From a virus: a stretch of DNA of 51,657 nt. The translations under genes and the position numbers were made by a program. Below are positions 23,301 to 30,780 of the stretch, one piece after another; the stretch's first letter is position 1; each line of letters begins with the position of its first letter. The stretch covers positions 1 to 51,657 of the IMG/VR virus record IMGVR_UViG_3300030331_000022. One strand, written 5' to 3'. The notes under the pieces were generated by a model. That model was not told the DNA's origin and ran no database searches. It saw only the letters and a list, made by a program, of their open reading frames with translations.

Positions 23301-23530
23301 TCCACCGTCACACACATCAAACCAGTGTTAGGTATCTTATACCTAGCACTAAACGTGACCTTGCACAGTGGCAGCTTGATGCTGCTACTGACCAATTCTA
23401 TGAATTGGCTACACAGGAAGCAAACCGTCCAATGTTGGACACTTTAAACGAAATCACCAGATCGCCTGAGGAAATGCGTAGACGATCACCTACATTAATC
23501 CATGACAGTGGATGGAAGGATGTAACATGA
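23297..23530 (+). CDS. Small early protein, function unknown
   Basis: A 77-residue protein overlapping the previous stop (ATGA). It contains TKRDLAQWQLDAATDQFYEL and NRPMLDTLNEITRSPEEMRR. Predicted mostly helical. The GTCCAATGTTGGAC palindrome at 23427-23440 lies inside it in a frame different from copy 2, so the repeat is not there for its protein meaning. Confidence 0.65.
   Translation: MIHRHTHQTSVRYLIPSTKRDLAQWQLDAATDQFYELATQEANRPMLDTLNEITRSPEEMRRRSPTLIHDSGWKDVT
23427..23440. promoter_or_regulatory. Palindrome GTCCAATGTTGGAC, copy 3
   Basis: Identical to copy 2 over 14 bases and the preceding AACC, but read in another frame (encodes part of RPMLDT). Confidence 0.65.
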
Positions 23531-23658
23531 CTAGACGTGAGATCAAACGTATGAACCGTAACCGAGCTATAGGCTGGTTCTTTTTAGGTGTAGGTTGGAC
23601 TGCCTTTGCCATCTTATTAGCCTCAATGCCGATGATTTACGAATTAATTGTCTTATAG
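23527..23658 (+). CDS. 43-residue single-pass membrane protein
   Basis: Starts at ATG 23527 overlapping the previous stop (ATGA) and ends TAG 23658. A basic head MTRREIKRMNRNRAIG is followed by a hydrophobic helix (WFFLGVGWTAFAILLASMPM) and a short tail YELIVL. Positive-inside rule puts the N-terminus in the cytoplasm. Possibly an early membrane-targeting host-takeover protein. Confidence 0.65.
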   Translation: MTRREIKRMNRNRAIGWFFLGVGWTAFAILLASMPMIYELIVL

Positions 23659-23697
23659 TTATATAACACTTGACTATTTATGAAAGTGTTATATAAC
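23658..23697 (+). promoter_or_regulatory. Promoter inside a perfect 14-bp inverted repeat
   Basis: GTTATATAACACTT (23658-23671) and AAGTGTTATATAAC (23684-23697) are perfect inverted repeats around a 12-base loop; each arm also holds the palindrome GTTATATAAC. The plus-strand promoter TTGACT (23670-23675), 16 bases, TATAAC (23692-23697) is laid across it, with its -10 in the right arm. A protein binding the arms would block the promoter of the 23728 gene; as RNA it would be a stable hairpin after the 43-residue gene. Confidence 0.6.
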
Positions 23698-23727
23698 ATA
23701 TATAGACATTAACAAAGGAACTTGTAT

Positions 23728-24414
23728 ATGACTTACCAAGTACATACCACAATCAAATCTAATAATCGTAAGGTTGGCAAGATACCTGTGACCACCACAA
23801 GTGCAGCTACCTGCCCTGATGCTTGCCCCTTCAACAATGCAAACGAAGGTGGCTGCTATGCAAATGGTGGGCCACTTGCTATGCATTGGGCCAAGGTAAC
23901 ACGTGGTGAACGTGGTGATGGTTGGCATACTTTTATTGCCAAGGTTACTACCTTCAAGGACGGCCAGTTGTGGCGTCACAATCAAGCAGGTGATCTGGCA
24001 GGTGATGGCAAACGTCTAGATGCCAAAGCAAACGAGCAGCTTGCTGATGCCAACACTGGCAAACGTGGCTTCACCTATACTCACTATCCTGTATTGACGG
24101 ACAAGCATAATGCAAAGGTAGTCAAACGGATGAATGAAAAAGGTTTTGTGGTCAATCTGTCAGCCAACAATGTTAAACATGCAGATGCATTATATGACTT
24201 AGGCATTGGGCCTGTAGCAACTGTGTTACCAGAAACACAAACCACCAATACCACTACACCTAAAGGTCGTAAGGTAATTGTTTGCCCTGCCACAGTCAAA
24301 GACGATGTGTCATGTGCAACATGTCAACTATGTGCTAGGAAACGTGATGCAATCATTGGCTTCCCTGCACATGGATCAAGTAAACGCAAAGCTGATAAGG
24401 TAGCAGCAGCATGA
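23728..24414 (+). CDS. Cys-rich early protein (CPxxCPF...LWRHNQAGDL family)
   Basis: 228 residues from ATG 23728, 8 bases after AAAGGA; an upstream TTG is unlikely. The N-terminus has TCPDACPFNNANEGGCYANG and GPLAMHWAKV; then GQLWRHNQAGDLAGDG, RGFTYTHYPVL, VNLSANNVKHADAL, VIVCPATVKDDVSCATC, QLC and a C-terminal FPAHGSSKRKA. I recognise this as a conserved uncharacterised family in phages, plasmids and actinobacterial or proteobacterial elements. At least seven cysteines in CPxxCP and CxxCxxC patterns suggest bound metal, perhaps an iron-sulfur cluster. It has its own promoter-like upstream repeat. Confidence 0.75.
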   Translation: MTYQVHTTIKSNNRKVGKIPVTTTSAATCPDACPFNNANEGGCYANGGPLAMHWAKVTRGERGDGWHTFIAKVTTFKDGQLWRHNQAGDLAGDGKRLDAKANEQLADANTGKRGFTYTHYPVLTDKHNAKVVKRMNEKGFVVNLSANNVKHADALYDLGIGPVATVLPETQTTNTTTPKGRKVIVCPATVKDDVSCATCQLCARKRDAIIGFPAHGSSKRKADKVAAA

Positions 24415-24566
24415 AACAAACTGTAACATATCGTAATCCTGTGGCTAAAGCCATGCTACAGGAACGCAAGTCGCCACAGGTCGTGCCACCCAAAAAGGGA
24501 GGTAAGGCTAAACGTAACCGCAAACAGGAGAAATACAATGCGATACGAGATGAAGAATTTCGTTAA
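24411..24566 (+). CDS. 51-residue basic protein
   Basis: ATG 24411 overlaps the previous stop (ATGA) and the frame ends TAA 24566. It encodes MKQTVTYRNPVAKAMLQERK, SPQVVPPKKGGKAKRNRKQE and an acidic end IRDEEFR. The pattern 'RNPVAKxM...PQVVPxKKGGKxKRNRK' looks like a small family known from phages as a conserved hypothetical. Overlaps the next gene by 29 bases. Confidence 0.65.
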   Translation: MKQTVTYRNPVAKAMLQERKSPQVVPPKKGGKAKRNRKQEKYNAIRDEEFR

Positions 24567-24681
24567 GTTTACTAAACGAAAAGTGTCCAATGTTGGACAA
24601 AAACCTAAACGTGATGATTGGAAACGTGAACGTAAGATCGCACGTCAAACTAAAATCAACCTTCGTAAATCAGTAGCATAA
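24538..24681 (+). CDS. 47-residue basic protein
   Basis: ATG 24538, with CAGGAG six bases before it, to TAA 24681. It encodes MRYEMKNFVKFTKRKVSNVG, then QKPKRDDWKRERKIARQTK. Copy 4 of the palindrome (24585-24598) lies inside, in the same frame as copy 2 (both give SNVG). Highly charged; nucleic-acid binding possible. Confidence 0.6.
   Translation: MRYEMKNFVKFTKRKVSNVGQKPKRDDWKRERKIARQTKINLRKSVA
24585..24598. promoter_or_regulatory. Palindrome GTCCAATGTTGGAC, copy 4
   Basis: This copy extends to a 16-bp palindrome TGTCCAATGTTGGACA (24584-24599). It lies about 100 bases before the HTH-like gene at 24696. Confidence 0.65.
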
Positions 24682-24695
24682 AAGGAGCTAATACA

Positions 24696-25034
24696 ATGAC
24701 AAACTCAAACGAATACGCACCCAGAGTAAAAGCAGCACATCCAGAATTGTATGCAGAGCATACGTTTCACATGAAGAAAGCTGTATCTTACACATACAAT
24801 TATAGTATAATTGATGAAGTGCTTCTTGAGTGTTGGGACGATATGACAATAGCAGAGATAGCACTAGCTACGAACGAATATCCTAATCGTATCAAGTATC
24901 GTGTGCAAGTTTTACAAACTCTTGGCATGATTAAGAACAAACTTAATATGGAACGTGCTGACCTAAAACGGCAACGTAAAGAGGCCGTTACATGGCTCAA
25001 AGATATTGACACTAAGCTGGCTAAGTGTTCGTAA
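24696..25034 (+). CDS. Putative winged-helix DNA-binding protein
   Basis: A 112-residue protein. Residues about 50-85 (DDMTIAEIALATNEYPNRIK followed by YRVQVLQTLGMIKNK) read as a helix-turn-helix with a wing-like end, and the C-terminus (ADLKRQRKEAVTWLKDIDTK) as a coiled-coil dimerisation helix. AAAGGAG precedes it by 8 bases. It is the clearest candidate transcription regulator in the early block and could be the protein that reads one of the repeated palindromes; that link is speculative. Confidence 0.6.
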   Translation: MTNSNEYAPRVKAAHPELYAEHTFHMKKAVSYTYNYSIIDEVLLECWDDMTIAEIALATNEYPNRIKYRVQVLQTLGMIKNKLNMERADLKRQRKEAVTWLKDIDTKLAKCS

Positions 25035-25198
25035 TTGTATCTGCACTTGTTGCGTACCTGTTGGTGCTCCTTACTGTTGGTAGTGGGTCATCAGCAGGTT
25101 TTAATATAAAACAAATAGACGCAATGGAACTATGGATAATTTACTTTCAAGTAATTACCATATTACAAATACTGCGTTATCTGAAAGGTAAAATGTAA
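25025..25198 (+). CDS. 57-residue two-pass membrane protein, GTG start
   Basis: GTG 25025 overlaps the end of the previous gene by 10 bases and the frame ends TAA 25198. Two membrane segments: FVIVSALVAYLLVLLTVG and LWIIYFQVITILQILRYL, joined by GSGSSAGFNIKQIDAME. The stop overlaps the next ATG (TAATG). Function unknown; holin-like size but in the early block. Confidence 0.6.
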   Translation: MFVIVSALVAYLLVLLTVGSGSSAGFNIKQIDAMELWIIYFQVITILQILRYLKGKM

Positions 25199-25362
25199 TG
25201 CATGGAATGAATATGAATAATGAGGTTTGTTGTATCGATTGCGGAGAAACAGGTTTAGTTTTTGAGGGTCAGAATGAATATGAACCTGATCCAGTTACAG
25301 GTGATCCGAGGTGTTTTGCCTGTGACATAAAAGCTAACCCAGAAAAATATAGGAATTTGTAA
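25198..25362 (+). CDS. 54-residue zinc-knuckle protein
   Basis: ATG 25198 overlaps the previous stop; frame ends TAA 25362, one base before the next ATG. It has EVCCIDCGETGLVF and, after an acidic stretch, PRCFACDIKAN, giving two CxxC knuckles that could bind one zinc. Small zinc ribbons are frequent in this genome. Confidence 0.65.
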   Translation: MHGMNMNNEVCCIDCGETGLVFEGQNEYEPDPVTGDPRCFACDIKANPEKYRNL

Positions 25363-25363
25363 A

Positions 25364-25735
25364 ATGAAAGTAGAGGTATACTTTAACCTACACAAACACT
25401 TGTTCTCTGTTCGTTCATGTAAAACAGGTAGGGTAATTGAACATACTACACATGTTCATTTGGACAGTCCTGTGTTTATAGTACGTCAATCAGGCCGTAA
25501 ACGTGTGTTACGTGAAGGTAAAAAGAATGTTCATGCTTTTGTAAGGGGCTATAGAAATCCTTATTTGGATTGGGCTTTACCTGACGGTTATCCTGTAGGA
25601 TATAACCCATACAAGTTTGATAGTTTTGTAAACAAACATACGCATGATCCTGTGCATTTTGCAAGTAAAGCAGCAATGCTTGTGTTGCCAAACAATAAAC
25701 CTGTAATAAGAGTAAAACAAGGAGTCGATATATGA
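25364..25735 (+). CDS. Conserved-looking early protein, function unknown
   Basis: A 123-residue basic protein. It starts MKVEVYFNLHKHLFSVRSCK and continues TGRVIEHTTHVHLDSPVFIV, RQSGRKRVLREGKKNVHAFV and GYNPYKFDSFVNKHT. Strong beta pattern with many His. I recall similar 'VEVYxNLHKxxxSVRxxKTGRVxxHxxxV' proteins in phages, without function. Confidence 0.7.
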   Translation: MKVEVYFNLHKHLFSVRSCKTGRVIEHTTHVHLDSPVFIVRQSGRKRVLREGKKNVHAFVRGYRNPYLDWALPDGYPVGYNPYKFDSFVNKHTHDPVHFASKAAMLVLPNNKPVIRVKQGVDI

Positions 25736-25968
25736 CGATTAAATCGTACGAAATTGTCCTACAGATTGATGGTGTGGATAGTAGGATCATGTTAGATGAT
25801 ACCTTTCCATCCATTGTCGATTGGATAAGTGCTTGCAATATGGCAGTCCTGATGGCAAAGCACGTACACCCAAGCAAAGAGGTAGAGTTTATCTCTTGCT
25901 CGGAATACATTGATGAACAATATGCAGACTATGATTACATAGCCCCTGCCTCATTCACAATACATTAA
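25732..25968 (+). CDS. Small early protein, function unknown
   Basis: A 78-residue acidic protein (MTIKSYEIVLQIDGVDSRIM; LDDTFPSIVDWISACNMAVL; SEYIDEQYADYDYI). ATGA overlap with the previous gene. Alpha/beta pattern, no motif recognised. Acidic small proteins early in phage infection often mimic DNA or bind host enzymes, but nothing here proves it. Confidence 0.6.
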   Translation: MTIKSYEIVLQIDGVDSRIMLDDTFPSIVDWISACNMAVLMAKHVHPSKEVEFISCSEYIDEQYADYDYIAPASFTIH

Positions 25969-25979
25969 GGAGAATAACT

Positions 25980-26342
25980 ATGGAAGCTAAGATAAAACTG
26001 ACTAAAACCATGCTTGATAAAAGCATTATTGATGCCAACAAAACTGTGCAAAAGTTTTTGCTAGGAGATTTTGGAATGGATTATAATGATCAGTTCTTTG
26101 TTGATCGCAATAAATTTATTGTAACTGGTGAATACACTGATGGCACAGAAGCCAAGGTTACATTCTATCGTACTGGCACACGTGGAGACAAACGTATTAG
26201 CATACAAAAGTTAAAACAGTATGCTGATGCAGGTGATGAGATACGTCTGTCATCTGACAGTGAAGACGTTCTAGGTGGTGATGGGCTGCGGATTTTTATT
26301 CAAGTACACAGACCACTAGAGGATGCTGAAGATGCTGCTTAA
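25980..26342 (+). CDS. Early protein, function unknown
   Basis: A 120-residue protein (KIKLTKTMLDKSIIDANKTV; FFVDRNKFIVTGEYTDGTEA; KVTFYRTGTRGDKRISIQKL; acidic end HRPLEDAEDAA). AAGGAG precedes its ATG. Alpha/beta pattern with an acidic C-terminus like ssDNA-binding proteins, but too little to call. Its last 20 bases overlap the SleB-like gene. Confidence 0.6.
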   Translation: MEAKIKLTKTMLDKSIIDANKTVQKFLLGDFGMDYNDQFFVDRNKFIVTGEYTDGTEAKVTFYRTGTRGDKRISIQKLKQYADAGDEIRLSSDSEDVLGGDGLRIFIQVHRPLEDAEDAA

Positions 26343-26727
26343 TACAGTGCTAATGTGTCTTGCACTTAATGTGTATCACGAAACACGAGGTCAGCCTATG
26401 GCTGAAGGGTATGCAGTGTCTCATGTGGTGTTGAATCGTGTCAAACATGATCGTTGGCCTAATGATGTATGCTCTGTTGTAAAACAAGGCTATAAAAAGG
26501 GCAGTAAAAAGTGCCAGTTTAGTTGGTATTGTGACGGTAAACCTGACACACCTTACGAAAAAAGGGCTTGGGTATTGTCTCAGTTGATAGCACATGATGT
26601 GCTTGAAGGGACTGTGGTTGATAACACAAACGGTGCTACCCACTACCATGCACACTATGTCAATCCTTGGTGGGCAAAAAAGTTAACTAAAACTGTGTCA
26701 CTAAAGACACACATATACTATAAATAG
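26323..26727 (+). CDS. SleB-like cell-wall hydrolase with export signal
   Basis: A 134-residue protein of the Hydrolase_2 (SleB/CwlJ) family: LNVYHETRGQPMAEGYAVSH with the likely catalytic Glu20, then VVLNRVKHDRWPNDVCSVVK, KKCQFSWYCDGKPD, TNGATHYHAHYVNPWW and a C-terminal THIYY. The N-terminus (LKMLLNTVLMCLALNV) looks like a signal or membrane anchor, so it may reach the periplasm without a holin. A second start at 26332 is possible. It is far from the lysis genes, inside the early block, which is odd for an endolysin and may point to wall remodelling or blocking superinfection. Confidence 0.8.
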   Translation: MLKMLLNTVLMCLALNVYHETRGQPMAEGYAVSHVVLNRVKHDRWPNDVCSVVKQGYKKGSKKCQFSWYCDGKPDTPYEKRAWVLSQLIAHDVLEGTVVDNTNGATHYHAHYVNPWWAKKLTKTVSLKTHIYYK

Positions 26728-26810
26728 CTTATCGTTACTAGTATAGGGATCATAGGTGTGATACAACAGGTTATCAGTTGCCTAACTAAAATGAAAAAAA
26801 GGAGAATAAT

Positions 26811-27656
26811 ATGCCATTTGATTTTACAAACTTTGAAGTACCAGAAAACTTAAACTTTCCTGTGGAGTTTGAACCCACTAAAGTAAGTGACAAAAAGTAT
26901 GTCATCAATGCCGACACTGGTAAATACCTTGGTATTGTCGGCAAAGGTTTTACGTGTGCATCACACGGTGATTTTTATCGTCGTGTCTACGACACAATCA
27001 CAGAGAACCTTTTGTCAACAGAGATTGAGAATGCACAGTTTACGTGGCGGTCTGCCCGTAACAATGCATGGTCTATGCTAGACATTACACTGCCCGACAT
27101 GCAGGTTGAGATTAGCACCGACAAGCATACAACTACGTTGGGTAATAGGATCATATCTTTGCATGGTATTGACGGTTCATGCAGCAATCAAGCATTCTTT
27201 GGTGCCATAGATTTCTTTTGCACCAATGGGCAGATATCTGGTGACTATGACAAGATCCGTAAGAAAAACACTTCCAACTTTACATTAGATGGTTTCATTC
27301 AGGAATTGCAACGTGCACGAACTGATTTCTACACAGAAACAGCCAAGATGCAAGTGTGGGCGCAAACTTCCACAAAGTATGTAAACATACAGTCTTTGCT
27401 TGAGGAGATGATATCCTCTAAACGTAAAGCAGAAAAAATGTTCAGCCTATACTGTGCAGAGGCAAGCACACGTGGTCACAATAAGTGGGCATTGTATTCT
27501 GCCTTTACCAACTACGCCAGCTATGCTGATGAACGTAACGGATTCAACTTGCGTAACACTGGCAACGACACACGTGCTATCAGCATGTTTAGCCGTGAGC
27601 AAGAGGTCAGCAAGTGGGTCAGTGACAGACGGTTCATAGAACTGGAAGCTGCTTAA
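26811..27656 (+). CDS. DUF932 (phage/plasmid-like) protein
   Basis: A 281-residue protein of the DUF932 family: YVINADTGKYLGIVGKGFTC, NNAWSMLDITLPD, LHGIDGSCSNQAFFGAIDFF, CTNGQISGDYDKIRKKN and NKWALYSAFTNYASYADERN. The family is common on plasmids and phages; function unknown, though it often sits with replication genes. AAAGGAG lies just before the ATG. The 83 bases upstream (26728-26810) hold no gene I can support. Confidence 0.85.
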   Translation: MPFDFTNFEVPENLNFPVEFEPTKVSDKKYVINADTGKYLGIVGKGFTCASHGDFYRRVYDTITENLLSTEIENAQFTWRSARNNAWSMLDITLPDMQVEISTDKHTTTLGNRIISLHGIDGSCSNQAFFGAIDFFCTNGQISGDYDKIRKKNTSNFTLDGFIQELQRARTDFYTETAKMQVWAQTSTKYVNIQSLLEEMISSKRKAEKMFSLYCAEASTRGHNKWALYSAFTNYASYADERNGFNLRNTGNDTRAISMFSREQEVSKWVSDRRFIELEAA

Positions 27657-28780
27657 TGCCAAAGCTGCCACGTTATGTACAGGAACGAGTGTCACCTTCT
27701 GGTGGCATCTCGTATCGTTTTAATCCACCACAGATACTAGTGGATGAAGGTGTAGTAAAAAGAGAGTCTTACGGGTCTGACTTAAAGCAGGTTCGTAAGA
27801 TCGTCAAGCAACACAATGAAAACATTGACAAATGGCGTGATGAACAATCTGTTACACTTAACATGAATAAGGTCACAGATCTAATCAACTATTACTATCA
27901 GTCTAATGATTTCAATATGTTACGTGACACAACTAAAGTAGATTACCGATACTTCCTGACCATCTTGCACCAGACTATGGGCTGGCGTAAGTATGACAAG
28001 ATTACACCTAAGATTGCCAAGCAAGCCTATGAAGATTGGGTTAGACGTGGCATTAGCTTTGCTAATCATGCAGCTACTTGTGCTAGTAGAGTGTACAACT
28101 ATGCAATAATGATGGAGTATGCTACGCAGAATCCTTGGGCTAATATCAAACGCAAGTCCAGCAAACAACGTAAGGTTACGTGGTCACACGGTGAGATCAT
28201 CAAGTTCCTTGACATGGCCTACACAGACTTTGAATACAGGAACATAGGACTAATAGTACAGATGGCCTACGAGTGGTGTCAGAGACTAGGAGACATGCGT
28301 AATTTACGGTGGGATAACATAGACTTTACCTATGGTAAATTAGAACTAGAGCAAAGTAAACGCAGGGCAGAGGTAAGTCTACCAATATCTGACAACCTGC
28401 TGCACATGTTGAAAGAGCAACATAAAGACTTTGGGTTCCAAGAATATGTGGCTCCGCATCCTAGACCCATGAATGGAGTGTATAGTCCGTATGCTATGGA
28501 ACGACTATCTAAGGTAGGTAGAAGGGTCATGCGACTAGCTGGTTTACCAGAAGAACTAAGACTAATGGACATACGTAGAACAGGAGTAACACAAATGGAT
28601 AAGGAAGGTGTGCCGATTAACCAGATCATGTCTGTTACAGGGCATAGCCACATGGCCTCTGTAAAGCCATACCTAAAACATTCTTACGATAGTGCAAATA
28701 GTGCCTTGACAATGCGTAATGTATCTGTATCCTTGAGTGAAACGAACAACATAGAAAGTGATACATATGAATATAAGTAA
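27656..28780 (+). CDS. int: Tyrosine recombinase (integrase)
   Basis: A 374-residue tyrosine recombinase. The SAM-like core-binding part is at about residues 65-165 (FNMLRDTTKVDYRYFLTILH). The catalytic domain shows R210 in YEWCQRLGDMRNLRW, D305-x-x-R308 in RLMDIRRTG where most relatives have HxxR, H330 in VTGHSHM, and Tyr339 in VKPYLKHS. The His-to-Asp change is unusual but occurs. Its ATG overlaps the DUF932 stop (TAATG). It should catalyse site-specific recombination; whether the phage is temperate is not shown, since no repressor or att core was identified. Confidence 0.9.
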   Translation: MPKLPRYVQERVSPSGGISYRFNPPQILVDEGVVKRESYGSDLKQVRKIVKQHNENIDKWRDEQSVTLNMNKVTDLINYYYQSNDFNMLRDTTKVDYRYFLTILHQTMGWRKYDKITPKIAKQAYEDWVRRGISFANHAATCASRVYNYAIMMEYATQNPWANIKRKSSKQRKVTWSHGEIIKFLDMAYTDFEYRNIGLIVQMAYEWCQRLGDMRNLRWDNIDFTYGKLELEQSKRRAEVSLPISDNLLHMLKEQHKDFGFQEYVAPHPRPMNGVYSPYAMERLSKVGRRVMRLAGLPEELRLMDIRRTGVTQMDKEGVPINQIMSVTGHSHMASVKPYLKHSYDSANSALTMRNVSVSLSETNNIESDTYEYK

Positions 28781-29555
28781 TATAATTAATGATATATCAC
28801 TTAGTAATGGTGAGACTAAACGCATGAACTGCCCTGAGTGTGATGGCTACAAGACGTTCACTATCACTAACAATATGGGATCATTGCTATGGAACTGTTA
28901 CAAGGCAGGGTGCTCTGTGTCTGGTGGTAAACGTGTGCACTTATCTGCCGATGATATACGTAACTCACTTGGCAGTGTTGCCAAAGAGACACACTCTGTT
29001 GGTTTTGAAAAACCTGAGTGGCTAGTCAAAGACTACAATGCTATTCGTCCATTCTGTAATGAGTGGAGTCTTGACCCACAACACTTAGGACTTCTTTATG
29101 ACGTGAAGGAACATCGTGTAGTGTTCCCTATTATGCAAGGGAATGTGATAGTTGATGCCACAGGTCGCAGTTTGTCTGGACGTTTACCTAAATGGAAACG
29201 ATACGGAAAAAGTCTATTGCCATACACTTGTGGATGTGGTACAACTGCCGTAGTTGTTGAGGACTGTGTAAGTGCAGCTATTGTTGGTGCGACAGGCGAA
29301 CTTGGATGCTCTAGTGGTGATGTATATGTCGGGGTAGCAGTGTTGGGTACATCATTATCGGAGGGACACAAGCAATACTTATCACAGTTCTCAACAGCAG
29401 TGATTGCCTTAGACCCCGATGCACTACCAAAGACATTGGCGATTGCGAAAGAATTACGAGGACACGTAAAGCACATACGTGTATTGTATTTATTAGACGA
29501 TTTAAAATATAGAAACGAAACCGACATGATGAAACTAACAGAGCTAGGAGATTAA
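28767..29555 (+). CDS. DNA primase (zinc-finger + TOPRIM)
   Basis: 262 residues from ATG 28767. An N-terminal zinc finger has Cys22, Cys25 (NCPECDGYKT) and Cys44, Cys49 (WNCYKAGCSVSGG). The TOPRIM-like part has VVVEDCVSAAIVGATG (Glu) and STAVIALDPDALPKTLAIAK (DxD). This is the primase half of a T7 gp4-type protein, encoded apart from the helicase that follows one base later. It makes RNA primers for the phage polymerase. The start overlaps the integrase end by 14 bases. Confidence 0.85.
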   Translation: MNISNIINDISLSNGETKRMNCPECDGYKTFTITNNMGSLLWNCYKAGCSVSGGKRVHLSADDIRNSLGSVAKETHSVGFEKPEWLVKDYNAIRPFCNEWSLDPQHLGLLYDVKEHRVVFPIMQGNVIVDATGRSLSGRLPKWKRYGKSLLPYTCGCGTTAVVVEDCVSAAIVGATGELGCSSGDVYVGVAVLGTSLSEGHKQYLSQFSTAVIALDPDALPKTLAIAKELRGHVKHIRVLYLLDDLKYRNETDMMKLTELGD

Positions 29556-29556
29556 T

Positions 29557-30780
29557 ATGGAATTATCACTTGTACGCAGTCTGATGGACAAGTCATTCTA
29601 CGATGAGCATCGTGGGGCAAAGTGTCCAGACAGATTGTTTAGCAAAGATGTACGTAAGATCAAGCAGTCTATTGATGCTGCTATGAGCAGGTACGAACGT
29701 ACAGTAACGCCAGATGAGATAGAGGCATTGTTTATGGCAAACAATCCTACCCTTACAACGGCACAGAAACAGGCATATAGCCATCTATTTACGAAAATAA
29801 AACGTGAGTCACCTATGGGTGGAGATGTAGCACAAGAGGTGCTATCCAAACTATTTCAACAAGTTGTGGGAGAAGATATTGCAAATCTTGGATTTGATTA
29901 TGTGAACGGTGACAAGTCTAGTCTTGAGCCACTACGTAACCTCTTGGAACAGTATGGAGATGATTTTACACCCAATCTAAAAGTAGAGTGGGAAGACATA
30001 AGTATTGATACTATACTTGCAATGACAGATCTTGAGTCGCAGTGGACATTTAACATACCATCTCTTACACGCAAACTAGAGGGTATAAATGCTGGTCATT
30101 TGATTGAGGTAGGTGCAAGGCCAAACACTGGCAAGACATCCTTTCATGCCTCTCTTGTGGCCTCTCCTGATGGGTTTGCATGGCAAGGGGCAAAGTGTGT
30201 AGTGCTATGCAACGAAGAGGGTTACTATAGGGTTGCACATAGGTACATCACTGCTGCTACTGGTATGGACAAATACCAGATTAGTAGAAACAAAGAGGTG
30301 GCTATGCGTGTGTTTGATCAAATACGTAAGAATATCATGTTCAAAGATGCGACTGGACGGGACATGAACTGGGTAGAATCTGTGTGTAAATCCTACAAGC
30401 CTGATATTGTAATCTTAGATATGGGTGATAAGTTTGCTAGGACTAGTGGATTTGCTAGACCTGATGAAGCACTCAAAGCTAATGCTGTACATGCTAGACA
30501 AATTGCTAAACAACATAACTGTGCTCTGTTTTATATGTCTCAACTATCCGCAGATGCAGAGGGTAAAGTTGTGCTTAATCAAGCTATGATGGAGGGCAGT
30601 CGTACAGGTAAGGCAGCAGAGGCTGACCTTATGATTATGATATCTAAGAATCCTACTGTGCAAGATCAAGCAGAGGAAGACATAGAACGACATATAAATA
30701 TTGTTAAAAACAAACTGTCTGGATGGCATGGCCTGATACATGTAAATCTAGACTACCATACTGCGAGGTATTTAGTATGA
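29557..30780 (+). CDS. Replicative DnaB/T7 gp4-type helicase
   Basis: A 407-residue RecA-fold helicase. Walker A GARPNTGKTS is at residues 186-195, NEEGYYRVAHRY follows the first beta strand, Walker B PDIVILDMGD is near 282-291, and a later LFYMSQLSADAEGK and EGSRTGKAAEADLMIMI are the H3/H4-type motifs. Residues 1-150 are an N-terminal helical domain of unknown role. AGGAG lies just before the start. It unwinds DNA together with the preceding primase. Confidence 0.9.
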   Translation: MELSLVRSLMDKSFYDEHRGAKCPDRLFSKDVRKIKQSIDAAMSRYERTVTPDEIEALFMANNPTLTTAQKQAYSHLFTKIKRESPMGGDVAQEVLSKLFQQVVGEDIANLGFDYVNGDKSSLEPLRNLLEQYGDDFTPNLKVEWEDISIDTILAMTDLESQWTFNIPSLTRKLEGINAGHLIEVGARPNTGKTSFHASLVASPDGFAWQGAKCVVLCNEEGYYRVAHRYITAATGMDKYQISRNKEVAMRVFDQIRKNIMFKDATGRDMNWVESVCKSYKPDIVILDMGDKFARTSGFARPDEALKANAVHARQIAKQHNCALFYMSQLSADAEGKVVLNQAMMEGSRTGKAAEADLMIMISKNPTVQDQAEEDIERHINIVKNKLSGWHGLIHVNLDYHTARYLV

